A stretch of 64,000 nt of DNA from Termitomyces sp. T153 (GCA_018296165.2 JACKQL020000013.1:682001-746000), one strand, 5' to 3'. Shown: positions 9,884-22,167, counted from the first letter of the stretch. The notes: a model not told the origin generated them from the letters alone. A program made the numbers and translations.

Positions 9884-11335
9884 TTACATGTACTTCCCTT
9901 CGTCCATATCGTCGAAGGGCCAGTGTGCCTCGACCTCAGCACGTTCCTCCGCCGGCCTGCCTCCTTCAGCTTCTCACTGAGTGCCATGGCCGTCTCGTAG
10001 TGTATTTGGGCATCCAGCCCTCCGATCCGAAGCCGATGATGTTCTGGCAACTCTGCAGACTCATGTCCGCGTCTCTTAGTGCGGCATCCGACTCTATTGT
10101 CTCGCGTACGTCCTCGATGTCGAGTACGACTGGACACGGAGCATCTCCTTCTGTAAGTGTCTCCCAGCTCTTCGTCCCTTCTATAAGGTCAACCTTCAAC
10201 GCGATAGTCTCGCGTGCTCAAAGAGGCAAAGACGGAGTACACCGATGAGGTGCGCCAAGGCCGCGGGATGGACCTCATTGCACTCCTCTAAGTCGTCGAA
10301 GGTCTCTGGTAGCGAAGGTCGGGACATAGACTGAAACACGATTATCGTGGTTCTGCAGGCGTTGAGGGATACTGGCAAGGAGAAATGCAGGTAGGATAGA
10401 GCCCCACTTGCAGGTCACCAGTCAGACGGACGACCTCGAAACGATGATATTGGTCTCCTGGAGGTCGGAATGACGGATGCGGAAGTAATTGAGGGATTTG
10501 TCCTTGCAGACGAGTGACGACGCGATGCGGAGATAGCGAGGTTGTCGATGTTTCTGGTATTGATAACTTTTGCCTCCCGATGCGGTGGAATGGCAACAAC
10601 GGTGGGGCCGAACCGCCGCAGATGTGCCAGTTCCTTGTTGGCTGTTCCTACGAGCGCGAATTCGACACTTTTGTCTAGATTTATCGATTAGCTCAAGGGC
10701 AACAAGAAAGCAGAGAACGACATACGTAATCCCTAGTCTACATCAAGCAGTGGCCTGGCTTCCCAGCCACCCTCTCCAGGTCTTACGCGTAGCACAGGCT
10801 TCCATTGGCCAGAAAAGACACTGTGACATCATCTTCGCCTCTAGTTGAACGAGTTGGCGCACGACGGACTCGATTTTCCGCTCCAAGGTCAAACCAGATG
10901 TCGCTCAGATTCGTACCGTCCACGAACTCCATCAAAATGTACAGCGTTTTTGCTACGTGGGCGAGTATACGTAGACATTGGGAATAGGCAACCTGAAGAG
11001 CGAAGAGAATTCATGCTGACAACCTCGCTAGCGACAACGTAGAACTTGGCGGGTACGCGCTATGAGTTGGAAGTCATCATGCATGGTGATGAGGAAAGTA
11101 TGGTTGAATCCGCCTTCGGCAAGCTTTTCGAGACCGATTACATCGGTCGACAGTCGACAGACTTTGTCGCGAGTCGGGATAGCACGTCGACGTGAAGACC
11201 CGTCTGCGCTCTTCGTAGCGAGGAGCATGATTGAGACTGAACATGCCAGATTACGGGTTGTACGGAGACGAGATAACATATAGGAGACTGACATCGTGCT
11301 GAAGTATAGTTAAGAAGATCGCTAGAATCTGCCAT
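9884..11335 (-). pseudogene. Aminoglycoside-phosphotransferase-fold (APH) protein pseudogene
   Basis: Fragments of one APH-family kinase occur in order on the minus strand but in shifting frames: DVIGLEKLAEGGFNHTFLI near 11100-11150, LMEFVDGTNLSDIWFDLG near 10870-10930, a catalytic-loop-like HSDLQETNIIVSR near 10450, DIEDVRETIESDAALRDADM near 10060-10110, and a tail EAHWPFDDMDEGKYM ending at 9884. At least four frameshifts and several in-frame stops separate them, and no splice choice I tried restores one frame. APH-fold proteins are a large expanded family in basidiomycetes and phosphorylate small molecules or act as AIM9-like mitochondrial proteins. CpG content is normal here, so decay was not by the process acting on the transposons. 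Sequencing error is an unlikely alternative given the number of breaks. Confidence 0.8.
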
Positions 11336-11638
11336 GATGGAGAATCTGCGATATAGCGGCCAACGGGTCGTAGTTGGGGCAGAGATCGAGAAGACTGGAG
11401 CTGCTAGTCGAAGACGAGGCTCGCAGTATATGAGGGCCGAGAGACTCGGAAATCCAATGTAAGGATATATAGAATCATAGAATAGAATATACAAGCTTAA
11501 GGCCAGAAACCATTCCGGTGCGTATCTTGAAAAAAAAAACAAAAACCGGGATAAGGTTCGTTTCTCATGATCGGCCCGGAATTCGGCCGCTGCAGACGTC
11601 CTTTCTTTCTCTTCTCAAGCGCAGCGCGCCGTCCTAAC
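11336..11638. other. Intergenic between divergent gene and pseudogene
   Basis: About 300 bp separate the 5' end of the APH pseudogene from the start of the RS-rich protein gene. A poly-A run at 11531-11540 and pyrimidine-rich sequence precede the plus-strand ATG. No gene is seen. Confidence 0.5.
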
Positions 11639-14600
11639 ATGGCCATCGCCGAGCGGCATCTCCATAACTCTCAGCTACTCGGCAGAAAGGACTATGTTCC
11701 GAACTTCGATGTTCACTCATCTCATGCTCATTCGGAGGCCCACGCGATAGGACCGACGATCGCAGCTTCCAGTTCTCTGGCTTCAATCGAGCGACATGTT
11801 GAGAATACAATAGTTCAGAACGACGAGCCCTCGGTAAGTTGTAGTCTGGCATCTGAGGGCATCTGATGTCTTTGTTCACTCGGCTTTCACTTAAAAATCC
11901 TGAATATGGCTTGTCAGAATCACCCGGCCATACATGCCACCGAGCAAGCCGAGAAGTATTTGAACCCTGACCCTACGGCAAACTTTGATACTATCGATAC
12001 ACTCTTGTCCAAGGGCGCCCTCGAGGATCTTTTGCGTTCTATAAAAGCCATGAACCTACCGCAGCTCTCAGGGTCGACTCAACCTCAGGCTTCCACCATA
12101 CCGCCAGAACGGCTACGAAAGACTCTCCTGCCAGTGATACTCAAGAATGCGCAACGTCGTCCGGATTTCAACGACAAACTTGTGACCAAGGTCGAGATCG
12201 GGTTACGGGAGGCCTTGACGGATCAGTTCTGTGAATCTCTGTCTCAGAAAATAACGACTATCGGTCGAGAGATCCAGGCAACACGTGGTTCGGAAGAGGA
12301 CGTGCATGCGACTGCAATTGCATCTTCTACTGACCTTTCTCTGAAGCTAGCCACCGTTGCCCCTGAAGACGATCAAAATCTAAGCACAGGTACTCCGACT
12401 ACATCATGTTCAGTTCTTGGGCCTCCCAGAGCCCCCCGAGCAATGCGATCGCAAGACTCCGCTAGACTAACGAGCCAGGGATCGATGGAGTCTTCGGCTT
12501 CTCTGCCCAGAAGTGAGAGCGAAGATACTCTGCCTCATGACTCTGGGAGACTCGGCCATTGGCCCAGTGGACAAGAGCTTCCAGCTAGAACCGCAGCCTT
12601 GGCTCGTGAATATCTCCAAAGGGGATCTCGTTGGGATCGCCCTCTGCAACAGCACGAATCGAATCGAATACCTATCCCGCTAGATTCCTCGTTCTTCACG
12701 ACGACATCTACAAACGCAATCCGAATAAAAAGAGAATCTTCCGACCCTTCAAAAAATGAGAGTTCTGTGATGTCCCATTTTCGCCGCTCGCGATCGCCGC
12801 AGCCTCGTTCTCTTTCTATCAGCTCTCGTCACTCCCGGAATGACACTACCCACCGTCGTTTTTCGTATTATGAAATATCTAATCGTCAACTTTCACCTTC
12901 GCCGCGGCCTCGTTCTCACCGTCGACGCTCCCGTTCCCACTCTCGATCACGGAAAGCGCGTTCTCCACCACGAAAACGTCCTCGTCGTTCCTTCTCGCGA
13001 TCTCATTCTCGTCCACCAGGCTCTCATCATTCTAGATCACGAGCTCGTGATAATTTGCGCAAACAGCAGTTACCGCCTGCTCATCGTGGACGGTCACGGT
13101 CTCCTCACTCTCGGAAGGCATCGTTTCACGACCATGAGAGTTCTTTCAGACGCGGGTCGCCCGATCCTGGGCCTCGGAGAACTCCGATCCATATGCGTAG
13201 TATTGACCGCACGCGCCTTTCCCCTTCGCATCGTCGGGGCTTGATTTTGGACCGGCCAGGCCTACCTATACACCGCATTTCACGATCTCCAGAGCCTCTA
13301 TCCACTGTTAGTAACGTTTCACGTCGTCACCCTTCACCCCCTCTCTACAAGCGTTCGCGGTCTCCTATCTCAACCAACCTTCAGCGCCACCCGCTTCCTT
13401 CTTCTCCCTCTAGAACACATTCTCTCTCTCCTACTCGAATATCTTTCCGCCATCGCTTGTCACGCCCTCCAGACGAAAATAACCCCGGGCTTCAAGGGAT
13501 GAGGATGTCCATGCGGGATGCGCCACATACTATCCCCAAGAGAGATGGTCGTGTTCCCACGCCTATGCTGAATCATGACAGAACCAAACCACCACCAACA
13601 CAAGATATAATAGTTGTCAAACGCGAGCCTGATGTTGAAGATTCCACTGTTACTTTGCAACCTTCGCCTTCATCAGTCCTTACACCTGCTGTTGCTCCTT
13701 CGTCTCCGGTATCTTCTACACAGCTAGACCCTATTCCATCTCCGCCGCCTCCGGTATCCGTGGTGCCCATGCAATCTCCCTTGCTCCCTGCGCATGTGCC
13801 TCCCACTCCCCTATCTCCGACTGAATCACATATTGCGGATCAGGAGCCTGCTCATCGGTCGGATATGCCGTCCAGGCTGGAAGAAGAAAGCCGGAATGAA
13901 CATTCCTTTTCTGTGGAAACTGGAGCGGACATCCTGTCTTCTTCTGTGCCCTGCCCTTCACCTGCACTTGCTGTATCTCCGAAAATATTGCCCACTCATT
14001 TGTCACCCCAGATAAGTTCATCCGTCGCTCCGTCACCCAAGCCTTCCCAGCCTTCTACCAATTCTTCTCTGGCGACACAGGCCTGCTTACCCGTCCCAGG
14101 TTTATGGTTTGCGAAAAACGGGCACAATCAAGCCGACATTGTGGACTGCGAGTTCGCGGTGAATTCGGAAACTTCGCGGAAATGGCATCTTCCTGGCTCG
14201 TCAAGGTACGTTACTTATATTTATCCGTTCTCCAACGGCCCATATTAAGGCACAAACATAGCGCACCAGAGGCAACTTCAGAACGACTTTCACTTCGGCT
14301 ACTCTGTATACCTATTGAGCTTTTTCAAAACATAAATCAAATCGGCTCTGTACCTCAATCAATGGATTGTGGAGCACTAACAACTTTAATGGCTTCAGTG
14401 AAGACAGTATGGCCAGAGCAAGGCTCCCTGCTCGTACAAATGAACCCCACCAAACCTCACAAACAGGCTTGGTTCCCCGAACATATGGTCAGTTCTATAT
14501 TGGCCTCGATCGTAACATCATTCAACTGACATCAATATATACAGAGCCCCACTAGTCCTGGTCTGGATATAACTGATGCCGTTCGTGAAGGGAAAAACGT

Positions 14601-14775
14601 CTTGCGGCTGATACAGCTCGAGGACATGGCTGACAAAATCTTCGTGCTTCAAGCATCGCTCTTCACACCTACATCCCAACAGAGTCCTTCAACATACTGG
14701 AACGTTGAAGATTTAAATCTTGCTGATCATCTGGCGATTTATAATCTATCACCTGCGACTGTTGAGGTCATTTAG
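11639..14775 (+). CDS. Large arginine/serine-rich nuclear protein
   Basis: The start ATG is at 11639 (MAIAERHLHNSQLLGRKDY). Exon 1 ends at 11833 and exon 2 runs 11918-14205. Smaller 3' exons follow, with the last (SPTSPGLDITDAVREGKNVL) ending at a TAG at 14773-14775. Residues of roughly 270-460 form a long RS domain (repeats such as RSRSRKARSPPRKRPRR), followed by a Pro/Ser-rich linker. The last 150 residues differ: compact and hydrophobic, with DITDAVREGKNVLRLIQLED and DKIFVLQAS, which look like a beta-rich fold. RS domains are typical of splicing or transcription proteins in nuclear speckles; the role is inference. The exon joins between 14206 and 14400 are uncertain. I do not recognise the C-terminal domain. 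Confidence 0.75.
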
Positions 14776-14938
14776 TGTTCTCTAGTGTTCTCTATGAAGA
14801 CATTGTATTCCGACCTGCTCCATTCTGTTCTTTTTGTACTTATGAAGAATTATAGAACTGTACAGCTAGCTATTCTACAGACATAGGTCTAGATTCGAAT
14901 GAATCCGAGGATGGTGAAACCAGTATGTAATTCGGGTG

Positions 14939-15726
14939 TTAACTTGAAGGTTCGGGCACAAGAAATCCGACGAGACATGCATCAAGCATTAAGTCTACAC
15001 TAACCCAAGCATGAGTTGATGCTAGAATTGGATGAATCAACACTTGTTGAGAAAATTGGAAGGGGAGAGAGGATCCTACCGAATAGTTTGGTACCGTCTC
15101 GACCAGCAACACGCATCAATTCTCTTTCCCCACCAGGATGGAATGCTAGATAAGGTGTCATATTATACACCTTTCCATAAAACGCCGCCCAAGCATCGTC
15201 CCGCTTGTTATGCTGCTTGAGAACGGATGGTGGTATTCTCGAAAGCATCTCTACACCCTACGAATCGTGAGTGCATGGATGAGAAACCAACCAATTAAAC
15301 TAGACGCACCCGAAGATCCTTTCCTGAAGTCTTCAGGTTTGCCCAATCTAGGGGGCTGTGACCAGGCGCCAGCGCCACTTTGCGATTCTTCGATGGCTTT
15401 GCAGGCCGCTGCGTAGTCTCAAGAACCGTAAGAGAAGATGAAGGATTGCCTGAGTGTGCTTCTCTATCGACACCAGGCGTGCGCTGAACTAAATGTGGAA
15501 GAGGTGGAGGAGGCATCAGCTGGGAGTCCGTCAATATCCTTGGAGTAGATGATTGCACGCGCTGAGCACTACTGAGACTGGGAAAGGCGGGTGGGGTGTC
15601 ATCGTCGCCCTCTGTGGCTGTATCAGAACCCTCATCGTCGTTCTCGGGAGGCGGCGAGACTCTATTCAGGGTAGGGACTGGGTCGCTTGTGGTTCCTGTG
15701 AGCCAATTGCGAAAGTAAGAAGTCAT
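14939..15726 (-). CDS. Cytochrome b5 domain protein (Irc21/CYB5R4-type)
   Basis: Three exons (15726-15310, 15257-15080, 15021-14939) encode 225 residues. The first 130 residues are Ser/Pro/acidic and low complexity. The C-terminal heme domain follows, with H179 in YLAFHPGGERELM and H202 in STHAWVSVDLML as the axial heme ligands. The ending (DLMLDACLVGFLVPE) matches the style of the b5 domain in CYB5R4 and yeast Irc21. No reductase domain or membrane anchor follows, so this is a soluble electron-transfer protein, probably paired with a separate reductase. It lies tail-to-tail with the RS-rich gene, about 160 bp apart. Confidence 0.88.
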
Positions 15727-15885
15727 AATTAGGACTCCGCTGACTCGGACCGAAAACACAAACCACTACTAAAACCAGTACTTACTCCATGTTGTGTACT
15801 GAGTACTGTCGTTTCAGGTTAGCTACTAGTTATACAGGCGTAACATGTATTCAAGAATCAGTATATAAACCTATCAAATCACCGC

Positions 15886-17942
15886 CTAGTCCCTGGAGTC
15901 TATTGACACAGGCGTCTTCGCGGGTATCTTCTCCGTTCCTTCAACCTTGCTCCTGAGCTCCCCGACTGATACTGGGCACCTCGATCCAATAAAAATGCGG
16001 CCACAAGGCGCGTCAACAAGCGCTCTCAGAATCACATCATTCTCGAAAAGATACCTGATTTCTTCTAGCGCGTATCCTTTGGTTTCCGGCAACAAGAAGT
16101 ATGCCCACAGTGTCATAACAACACAGCAGAAGCCAAAGAGGAGAAAAGTCCCATAGGTCATGTTATTCAGCATGATGGGCGTGAGCTTTGAAATAATGAA
16201 GGAAAACAGCCAGTTAATCCCAATAGCGATGGCTAGAGATGCTGTTCGAAGATGGTTCGGTGCAACTTCGGCGGCGATAACCCACCTGAAAGGTCGAATT
16301 ACTAGTCAATAGTGATCTTGAAAGAAAGGAATGAAATACCTACGGAAGTGGTCCCCATCCTACGCAGTAGAAGACCGCGTAGAAGTAAACAGCAATAATA
16401 GAAACATAACTTGCCGGGACGATGTCAGTGGATCTGTGTATACCGCTGTAACCACCGATCCAGAGCATCATCGCAGCTTGGCCTAAACCTCCAATGATGA
16501 GGCATTTCTTTCGCCCAAGGCTCTCAACGGCGAATATGAGGACGAGGCCTACAGAAACCACCTTTGCAACATTATCTTCACTAGAACAGATCAGTAAAAT
16601 CACTCATACCTTTACCACGCCATAGATACCTTGATGTTCAAGGGAGCAATCCGTAAGTCATAGATATGATCCAATACGAGTCACCGACCAGTCGCAAACA
16701 ATCCACTAGTTTCACCACTAATCCCGAGACTGGCAAAAATCTGTGGACTGAAGTAGTTGATTGCGTTTGTGCCGGTCCACTGTAACGGCGGTAAAACAAC
16801 TTGTATCAGATAGAGGGAGAACAATTTACCTGCTGGAAGAACATAACCAGAGAAGGAATAAAGCATCTCAGAGCGATCACGCGAGACTCGCCCATCGCCA
16901 GAAATTGCTTTAACAACGGCGGGTCCTCCTTGCCGACAAAAGAAGCTTTGATTTCTTCGATCGTTCGAAGAATATCGCCGTCCTCGGGTGATGTTCTGCC
17001 AACAAATGCTAAGGCCTTAGCCGCAGCTTCTTCCTTTCCATGCTCGACAAGCCAACGAGGAGATTCAGGTTGAAAACATACAGTAAGAAGGAAGAGAATG
17101 CCGGGAATCATTCTAAGGCGCGTGGCAAGTTGATGTTTGGACGTCGATTGAATAAAGAAAAACGCACTGCAAGATGAATGGTATGCGCCACTGCATTTCA
17201 CCAGGTGTGATGTCCTTTTGTGAACCATAGTTAATCCAAACTATACGGGAAATTCAGACCGATTACGAGAAAGTGAAAGTGCACTCACAACTGAGCATGA
17301 TTCCTATGTTATTCGCTAATTGCATAAGGCCAGTGCACCTGCCACGAATAGATCGCGGAGTACATTCGGAGACATAGGACGGCACCAATGCTGACACCAT
17401 GCCAACTCCCCATCCTCCAAGGAATCGACTGAAATAAAGAACCGATAATCCAGTATCCTGGCTGCTCCCTATGCCCGCAATGGACTGGATAAGGCTGCCG
17501 ATCAGGTAAATGACTCCAGAGGCAAGGAGAGAAGGTTTTCGTCCAAATCGTGAGGAGAGATAATCGGTGGACAATGCGCCGAAACTATCAAATGATTTAG
17601 AAGGAGGGAAGATCTCATCATGAATGAAGGAATCTACGCACAAACAACCCGCTTGTAGTACGGAAACAATATTTCCACTGAGATCGGCGCGCTGGGACGC
17701 GGTCTTTGTATCCAGTCCAAAGTAGGACTGAAAGGAGGACATTGACAACACACCTCCGATTAAACCACTGTGATTATGATTAGCAATGATAAGATTTTCC
17801 TTCATGTTCAAGAGAGATCTCCACTCAATACTGAACGCGCTACGTACACATCCCAACCATAGAATATGCTGCCCATCGAAGCAGACAGCGCAAGCGTATA
17901 GGCATTGCGATACTGTAGAATTTCGTCCAGGTAACGCGACAT
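15886..17942 (-). CDS. MFS sugar/quinate-type transporter
   Basis: A multi-exon gene starting at the ATG at 17942 ([15 protein letters not shown]) and ending at the TAG at 15886-15888. It has many hydrophobic segments and the hallmarks of the sugar-porter family: [18 protein letters not shown] early, [11 protein letters not shown] in loop 2-3, [11 protein letters not shown] after helix 6, an intact [13 protein letters not shown] in helix 7, [13 protein letters not shown] in loop 8-9 and [11 protein letters not shown] near the C-terminus. It should be a 12-helix plasma-membrane proton symporter. Overall it resembles the quinate/hexose branch, but the substrate cannot be named from sequence. 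Its nearest upstream neighbour is 1.8 kb away. Confidence 0.9.
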
Positions 17943-19796
17943 GATCTCCAAATTGCAGAGGTAATTAGTTAGCCTGTGATATGTGGGGAAGCTTGCGTTT
18001 GTGGATAAGATATATCATGATTCCATGTATATCATATAACAAAATAACTTCTTCAACCGGACCGCTCGACCGAGAAGAAAGGATCACGCGAGGGGTCAGA
18101 AATCTCCATATCTTACTTGACAAGACAAGCACTATTCCAACACTGCTGCAAACTATTGGGTATCTGGGCAGACATCATACGGATAGAGCAATCACAGGTC
18201 TTCTCTGATCACAGTGTCAAGGAAAGCTCAGAAGAAGCGGCAGGCGTTCCCGTTCACGAGATCAGCCAGCGAGAAACGAACGTCACGGCGAAAAGAACCA
18301 GTGTGGCGAGAAGAGACAACCGAAGCTGGGGGAAAAAAATGTCATGATTGTACCATCTATCTTGAGCTCGTGGGATCACATACCAAAGGGCTCAATCTGG
18401 CGTCGAGACCAGCTTGATGAAATCGAATTTTGGCCACATTGCACAAGGCAATCATAAATATAAAAGCGAAAAAGCGAGAGGATAAATGAAGATACGACGA
18501 AAGCAAAGAAGACGCGCTTCGCTTTTTCTGACCAGCCTCTTACGAGAATCAGTATGAGTGATAACATGGTGAGAAAGGTGAGATGGTTCCTATTGTACAT
18601 ATAATCAGAATAGAGGAAGATTTCTGCAGCAGGGGACAGTCACTGCTCGTGTAAAGTACCAATGTACCTGTGATGGGAAGAGATATCTGGGGCTCCCAAG
18701 CATAACGAAGTCTAAATATACAGATGATCTGCCTAGCATTCTTAGAGAAAATTCAAGAACGCATTGTGGGATTAAACATGTTCCATCTTCTTGGAGACAC
18801 CAGCCCCACACGCCAAATTGCACACCTACTGCCTCAGAAGTTGAAAGAAGATACAACGAAGAAGCAACCGAAACGGATAAGGTAATTAACAGTCTTCAAA
18901 ATTGTGACGAAGTTCAGAAATGGGGGCCAAAACGTACTTTGCATGAATGTCATAGCAAGTGGCATTAGGTATTGCGTTATCACGTAGTCTCATTAAAACG
19001 AGATATGAGAGGAAGCTTTAGTAGCTCATCGAGAGGCTGGCCAGTACTTCAAAAGCAACGCCAGCTCGGAAGGCCCGATTTATCCGCAGATATAACTCTA
19101 TCTTCATAAGCAGGCTAAGTACTTCAACTTCAGAACGATGCGCAAAATTGACAACCAAAGACCGAAAATAAAATGAAGGTCGAAATTCAAACATAAAATT
19201 GAAGAAATGATTTCAATGAATGGATACAAGAGCAAAGCCACAGGAAGAAAAGGAAAGGGTCATTAATAGTACTAGGATACATTGAACGCGATGAGACAAA
19301 ACAATAAGAGAAGGAATGACTGCGAGGACTGCTAATAGACAAAACAAGAACGAGAGAAAGAACTGGATAATTATGGATGGGCGTGGCGTGATCGTAGGAG
19401 AAAAGAAAATAGGTCGAGACGCGTAAAGATGGAATGAGAAGATAACCTACGTAGCCCCACAGGTTCGAGAGAAAGATTTTAAACAAGAAAATGCTGCAAA
19501 CTGATGGAAGAGATACGAGAGTATTCTGAAAGTTGAAGGCGTGGCTAAAAAGACGATCATATAGTTAAGTGCCGTTTGTTGTTGATATTTGCTGATAGAG
19601 TGATTCGATTTACAGATGATGGAAGGATGCTTGATGATACGATACTGTGAAATTGAGATGATTTGAATGGTGATACATCGTGCAGCGGTTCCGTTTAATT
19701 AGTACAGCAGAAGGGCGGGAAGACGGCGACGTCCAATGTCTATGTTCATTGCCTTGAGATGGAAATCGTATGATGATGCGGCTTCACCGTTTCACG
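17943..19796. other. Long intergenic region, no gene recognised
   Basis: About 1.85 kb lie between the transporter start and the stop of the Whi5-like gene. The minus strand is pyrimidine-rich over much of 18400-19700, as in long 3' UTRs. Open frames of 70-100 codons occur (for example 19486-19187), but they are hydrophobic low-information translations of pyrimidine tracts with no conserved block. I see no tRNA or transposon. Confidence 0.5.
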
Positions 19797-21719
19797 TTAA
19801 CTTTGCAACAGATCGATACCCGCGCCGAGGGCTCGGTCTGTTCGTTTCCCCGAGCTTTGGGCTCCGCTTAATGCGTGCCGCATCTGCTCTTCTTCAAAAA
19901 GTTTTCGCCCTACGTCGGCACGAAGGCCTAGGTTAGCTTTCGACGTAGGTACCCTTGAAGGAGAAGAGGGTGATCCGTGGATGAAGTCATTAAAGTTGAA
20001 TTCCAAGGGCCCTTGAAGATGGGTAGGTCGAGGGCTATCATTCCTTACGTCCTTGTGGCCGGAAGGGTAACTGATTATGGATTTCTGAGATGCCAAGGAA
20101 GGTGGTGGTAAAAGTTGTGAGGGTACATGGAGAGCGGATTCTTGGATGTTCCCACTACTGAGTTCTCCACTGATACTGGAGACACTAGAAGTAAAACTAG
20201 TATCTCCACCTCTAGCAAGCGCTGGCGGCTTGATTGCATCGATAGATCCTACACCAGGACTCGAAGCAAACAATACCCGGCCCTTGTCACGTAAGACACC
20301 CGGAGGACCACCTCCCAGAGCGCGAAATGCTGCCAGGTCCCTGGAGTCTTTGTTTGTGGGTCGCGCCGGGGAAGGGGAGGTTGCGAGGAAAAGCATAAGA
20401 TTTGCCGCCTCGCTGTCGGTAGGGGCAGGACGCGGTGTGGTGGTCTTCTCCGTTCCTGTGCTGGAATTCGGAGGAGGGGGAGGCGTCTGGATCCTAGACG
20501 CCTCAGTTACGGTAGAAGTAGAAGCCGCGGCAGACACGGGAGCAGGCGGGCTTGTCGTTATAGTCCGAGCAGAGCTTTGAGCAAAGTGGGAATGCGAGTA
20601 GATTGACCCAGCTTCGGACCCATCGATGCTTGATCTGGGCGATGATGCACTACCTGTCATAGGTGGCCTATGATGCATTAGCAGAGACGTCAAAGTGGCA
20701 GCTGCCTTCATGTCGACGTCGCCGCCGGGGTCCGCGCTCAACTCGGTGGCGTTCTCTTTGCGCTTGCCCTTGGCAGTCGACGCTCTGTTAACCTTTCTTG
20801 TCCTGGGCGATTGTGGGCTGGATCCGTGATCCACCTTTCGGCTTTTGGCCTGGGAACGAGTGATGTCCACAGGACTTCGTTTCGGAGCACGCGCCTTGGG
20901 CGACACAAGTGGCCTCGAGGAGGCGGGCACTGGAGGATCACCCGCGTTGTGGATAGTCCTAGCTTGTTTTGTGGGCGGTGGGGCTAGAATGGAAGTATAC
21001 AAGCTCGATTTAGGCGTGGTACTCGGGTCAATATGACTCGCTGTGGCGTATACACTGCCGTTAACCGCGGAACTGTAGGTCCGAGGCGAAGAGGTCGTGG
21101 AAGGGGGGAGCATGCTCCCTGATCCACCCCTGCGTAAGGGATTTGCCCCAGGGCTGGCTGTGATAGGGCTTTGTGTGGCGGGTGTACTATAATAGTTATT
21201 CCCGGCCGACTTGCGCTTGGCGGCGATGGTGCGGGAAGATGAGGTTGGTTGACTCTGGTTCTGACTATGTGCTTCAAGGTCACGCAAAGGAACATGATGT
21301 ACGTTATTAGCGGCCTTGTATGAAGCATAAGAAAGACGGGTTCGCAAGGCACGGGTTATCTGAAGAGAAATGAGCAACAGGGCAAGGGTTTCAGAGCGTG
21401 ATCCGGAGCATGAAAATGGCGCTAGAGGAAGAAAAGAAAAATAGCATAAGGCGGGAGCGAGCACATGAATGTGACGCCATGGGTATGGTGGCGTCCAAGA
21501 AGAGGTGTCTCGCATTTGGCCTTGACGCGTCGAAAAGGAGTTAGAACGTACCGTCGAAATTTCAGCTCTGGCCATGAACTTCTGGACGGCTCTTTGCCTC
21601 TGTTCCTTATCTACTGGATCCATAAAGGGGGATGCGGGTGACTGGGCTGGCCCAGACGGGTGTGGGATGAAGGTCATGGGCGGTGATGGCGACGTGGCTG
21701 AGGACGACGGGGTGGCCAT
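19797..21719 (-). CDS. Whi5/Nrm1-like G1/S transcriptional repressor (candidate)
   Basis: Two exons (21719-21552 and 21359-19797) joined by a 192-bp intron encode about 576 residues, mostly Ser/Pro/Thr-rich and disordered. Two ordered patches stand out. One spans the intron (ITRALRTRLSYASYKAANN). The other is AANLMLFLATSPSPARP, which resembles the short GTB motif by which Whi5 and Nrm1 bind SBF/MBF. Downstream patches RVLFASS, FNFNDFIHGSPSSPS and GRKLFEEEQM fit the same style. Such proteins hold back G1/S genes until phosphorylated by CDK; many SP/TP sites are present. The start is the ATG at 21719, and ten codons upstream of it lack an ATG. The family call rests on short motifs and is moderate. 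Confidence 0.5.
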   Translation of the reverse strand: MATPSSSATSPSPPMTFIPHPSGPAQSPASPFMDPVDKEQRQRAVQKFMARAEISTVRSNSFSTRQGQMRDTSSWTPPYPWRHIHVLAPALCYFSFLPLAPFSCSGSRSETLALLLISLQITRALRTRLSYASYKAANNVHHVPLRDLEAHSQNQSQPTSSSRTIAAKRKSAGNNYYSTPATQSPITASPGANPLRRGGSGSMLPPSTTSSPRTYSSAVNGSVYATASHIDPSTTPKSSLYTSILAPPPTKQARTIHNAGDPPVPASSRPLVSPKARAPKRSPVDITRSQAKSRKVDHGSSPQSPRTRKVNRASTAKGKRKENATELSADPGGDVDMKAAATLTSLLMHHRPPMTGSASSPRSSIDGSEAGSIYSHSHFAQSSARTITTSPPAPVSAAASTSTVTEASRIQTPPPPPNSSTGTEKTTTPRPAPTDSEAANLMLFLATSPSPARPTNKDSRDLAAFRALGGGPPGVLRDKGRVLFASSPGVGSIDAIKPPALARGGDTSFTSSVSSISGELSSGNIQESALHVPSQLLPPPSLASQKSIISYPSGHKDVRNDSPRPTHLQGPLEFNFNDFIHGSPSSPSRVPTSKANLGLRADVGRKLFEEEQMRHALSGAQSSGKRTDRALGAGIDLLQS

Positions 21720-22167
21720 TTGCGCGTGTTGCTGAAGGGACAAAGGCACTGGTCGGCAACAGGAGCTCGTCGCTGTGGACGGCGGGGAAGGGGGCTGGAA
21801 GCCGCTGGGCGCGTTGAGGACGGGGTGAGTTGGGAGTGAGAGCGTTTGGGAGTGTCACACAAACGCGACGACGCGTATCGGCTTCTTCCGGGTTTCGGCT
21901 TACAAGCCCACGCCGGTTCCATGTGCCGGTCTTCCGCAATGGACTACTTTCGTCTGGCCATAAATTTTCAAAACAGTCCACCCCATTCCCCTACTATACT
22001 GCCAAGCTGTCCTGCCAGCTCTCCATTCTACCTTCAAGACTGTAACTCCCTATTTCTGTCCAAGATGTCATGTGTAGTCTATCAGATGACCTGTCCGTTT
22101 CAAATTGATTTCTCCTTTGCAAATCTCAGTTCCTGTTCTTCTGATACACGGCCAACCCCGCGTGAAA
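21720..22167. other. Intergenic, promoter of the Whi5-like gene
   Basis: About 450 bp between the 3' end of the Rai1 gene and the start of the Whi5-like gene, both on the minus strand. No additional gene is supported. Confidence 0.5.

Noticed and set aside
12840..13244. Plus-strand open frame of 134 codons inside the RS-rich gene
   Set aside because: Alternate frame of the RS domain; codon repetition explains its length.
19187..19486. Minus-strand hydrophobic open frame of 99 codons
   Set aside because: Translation of a pyrimidine tract (Phe/Leu/Ser-rich) without conserved pattern; likely 3' UTR of the gene at 19797-21719.
20146..20580. Plus-strand open frame of 144 codons
   Set aside because: Antisense shadow of the Ser/Pro-rich Whi5-like gene; GC-rich low-complexity coding often opens the reverse frame.
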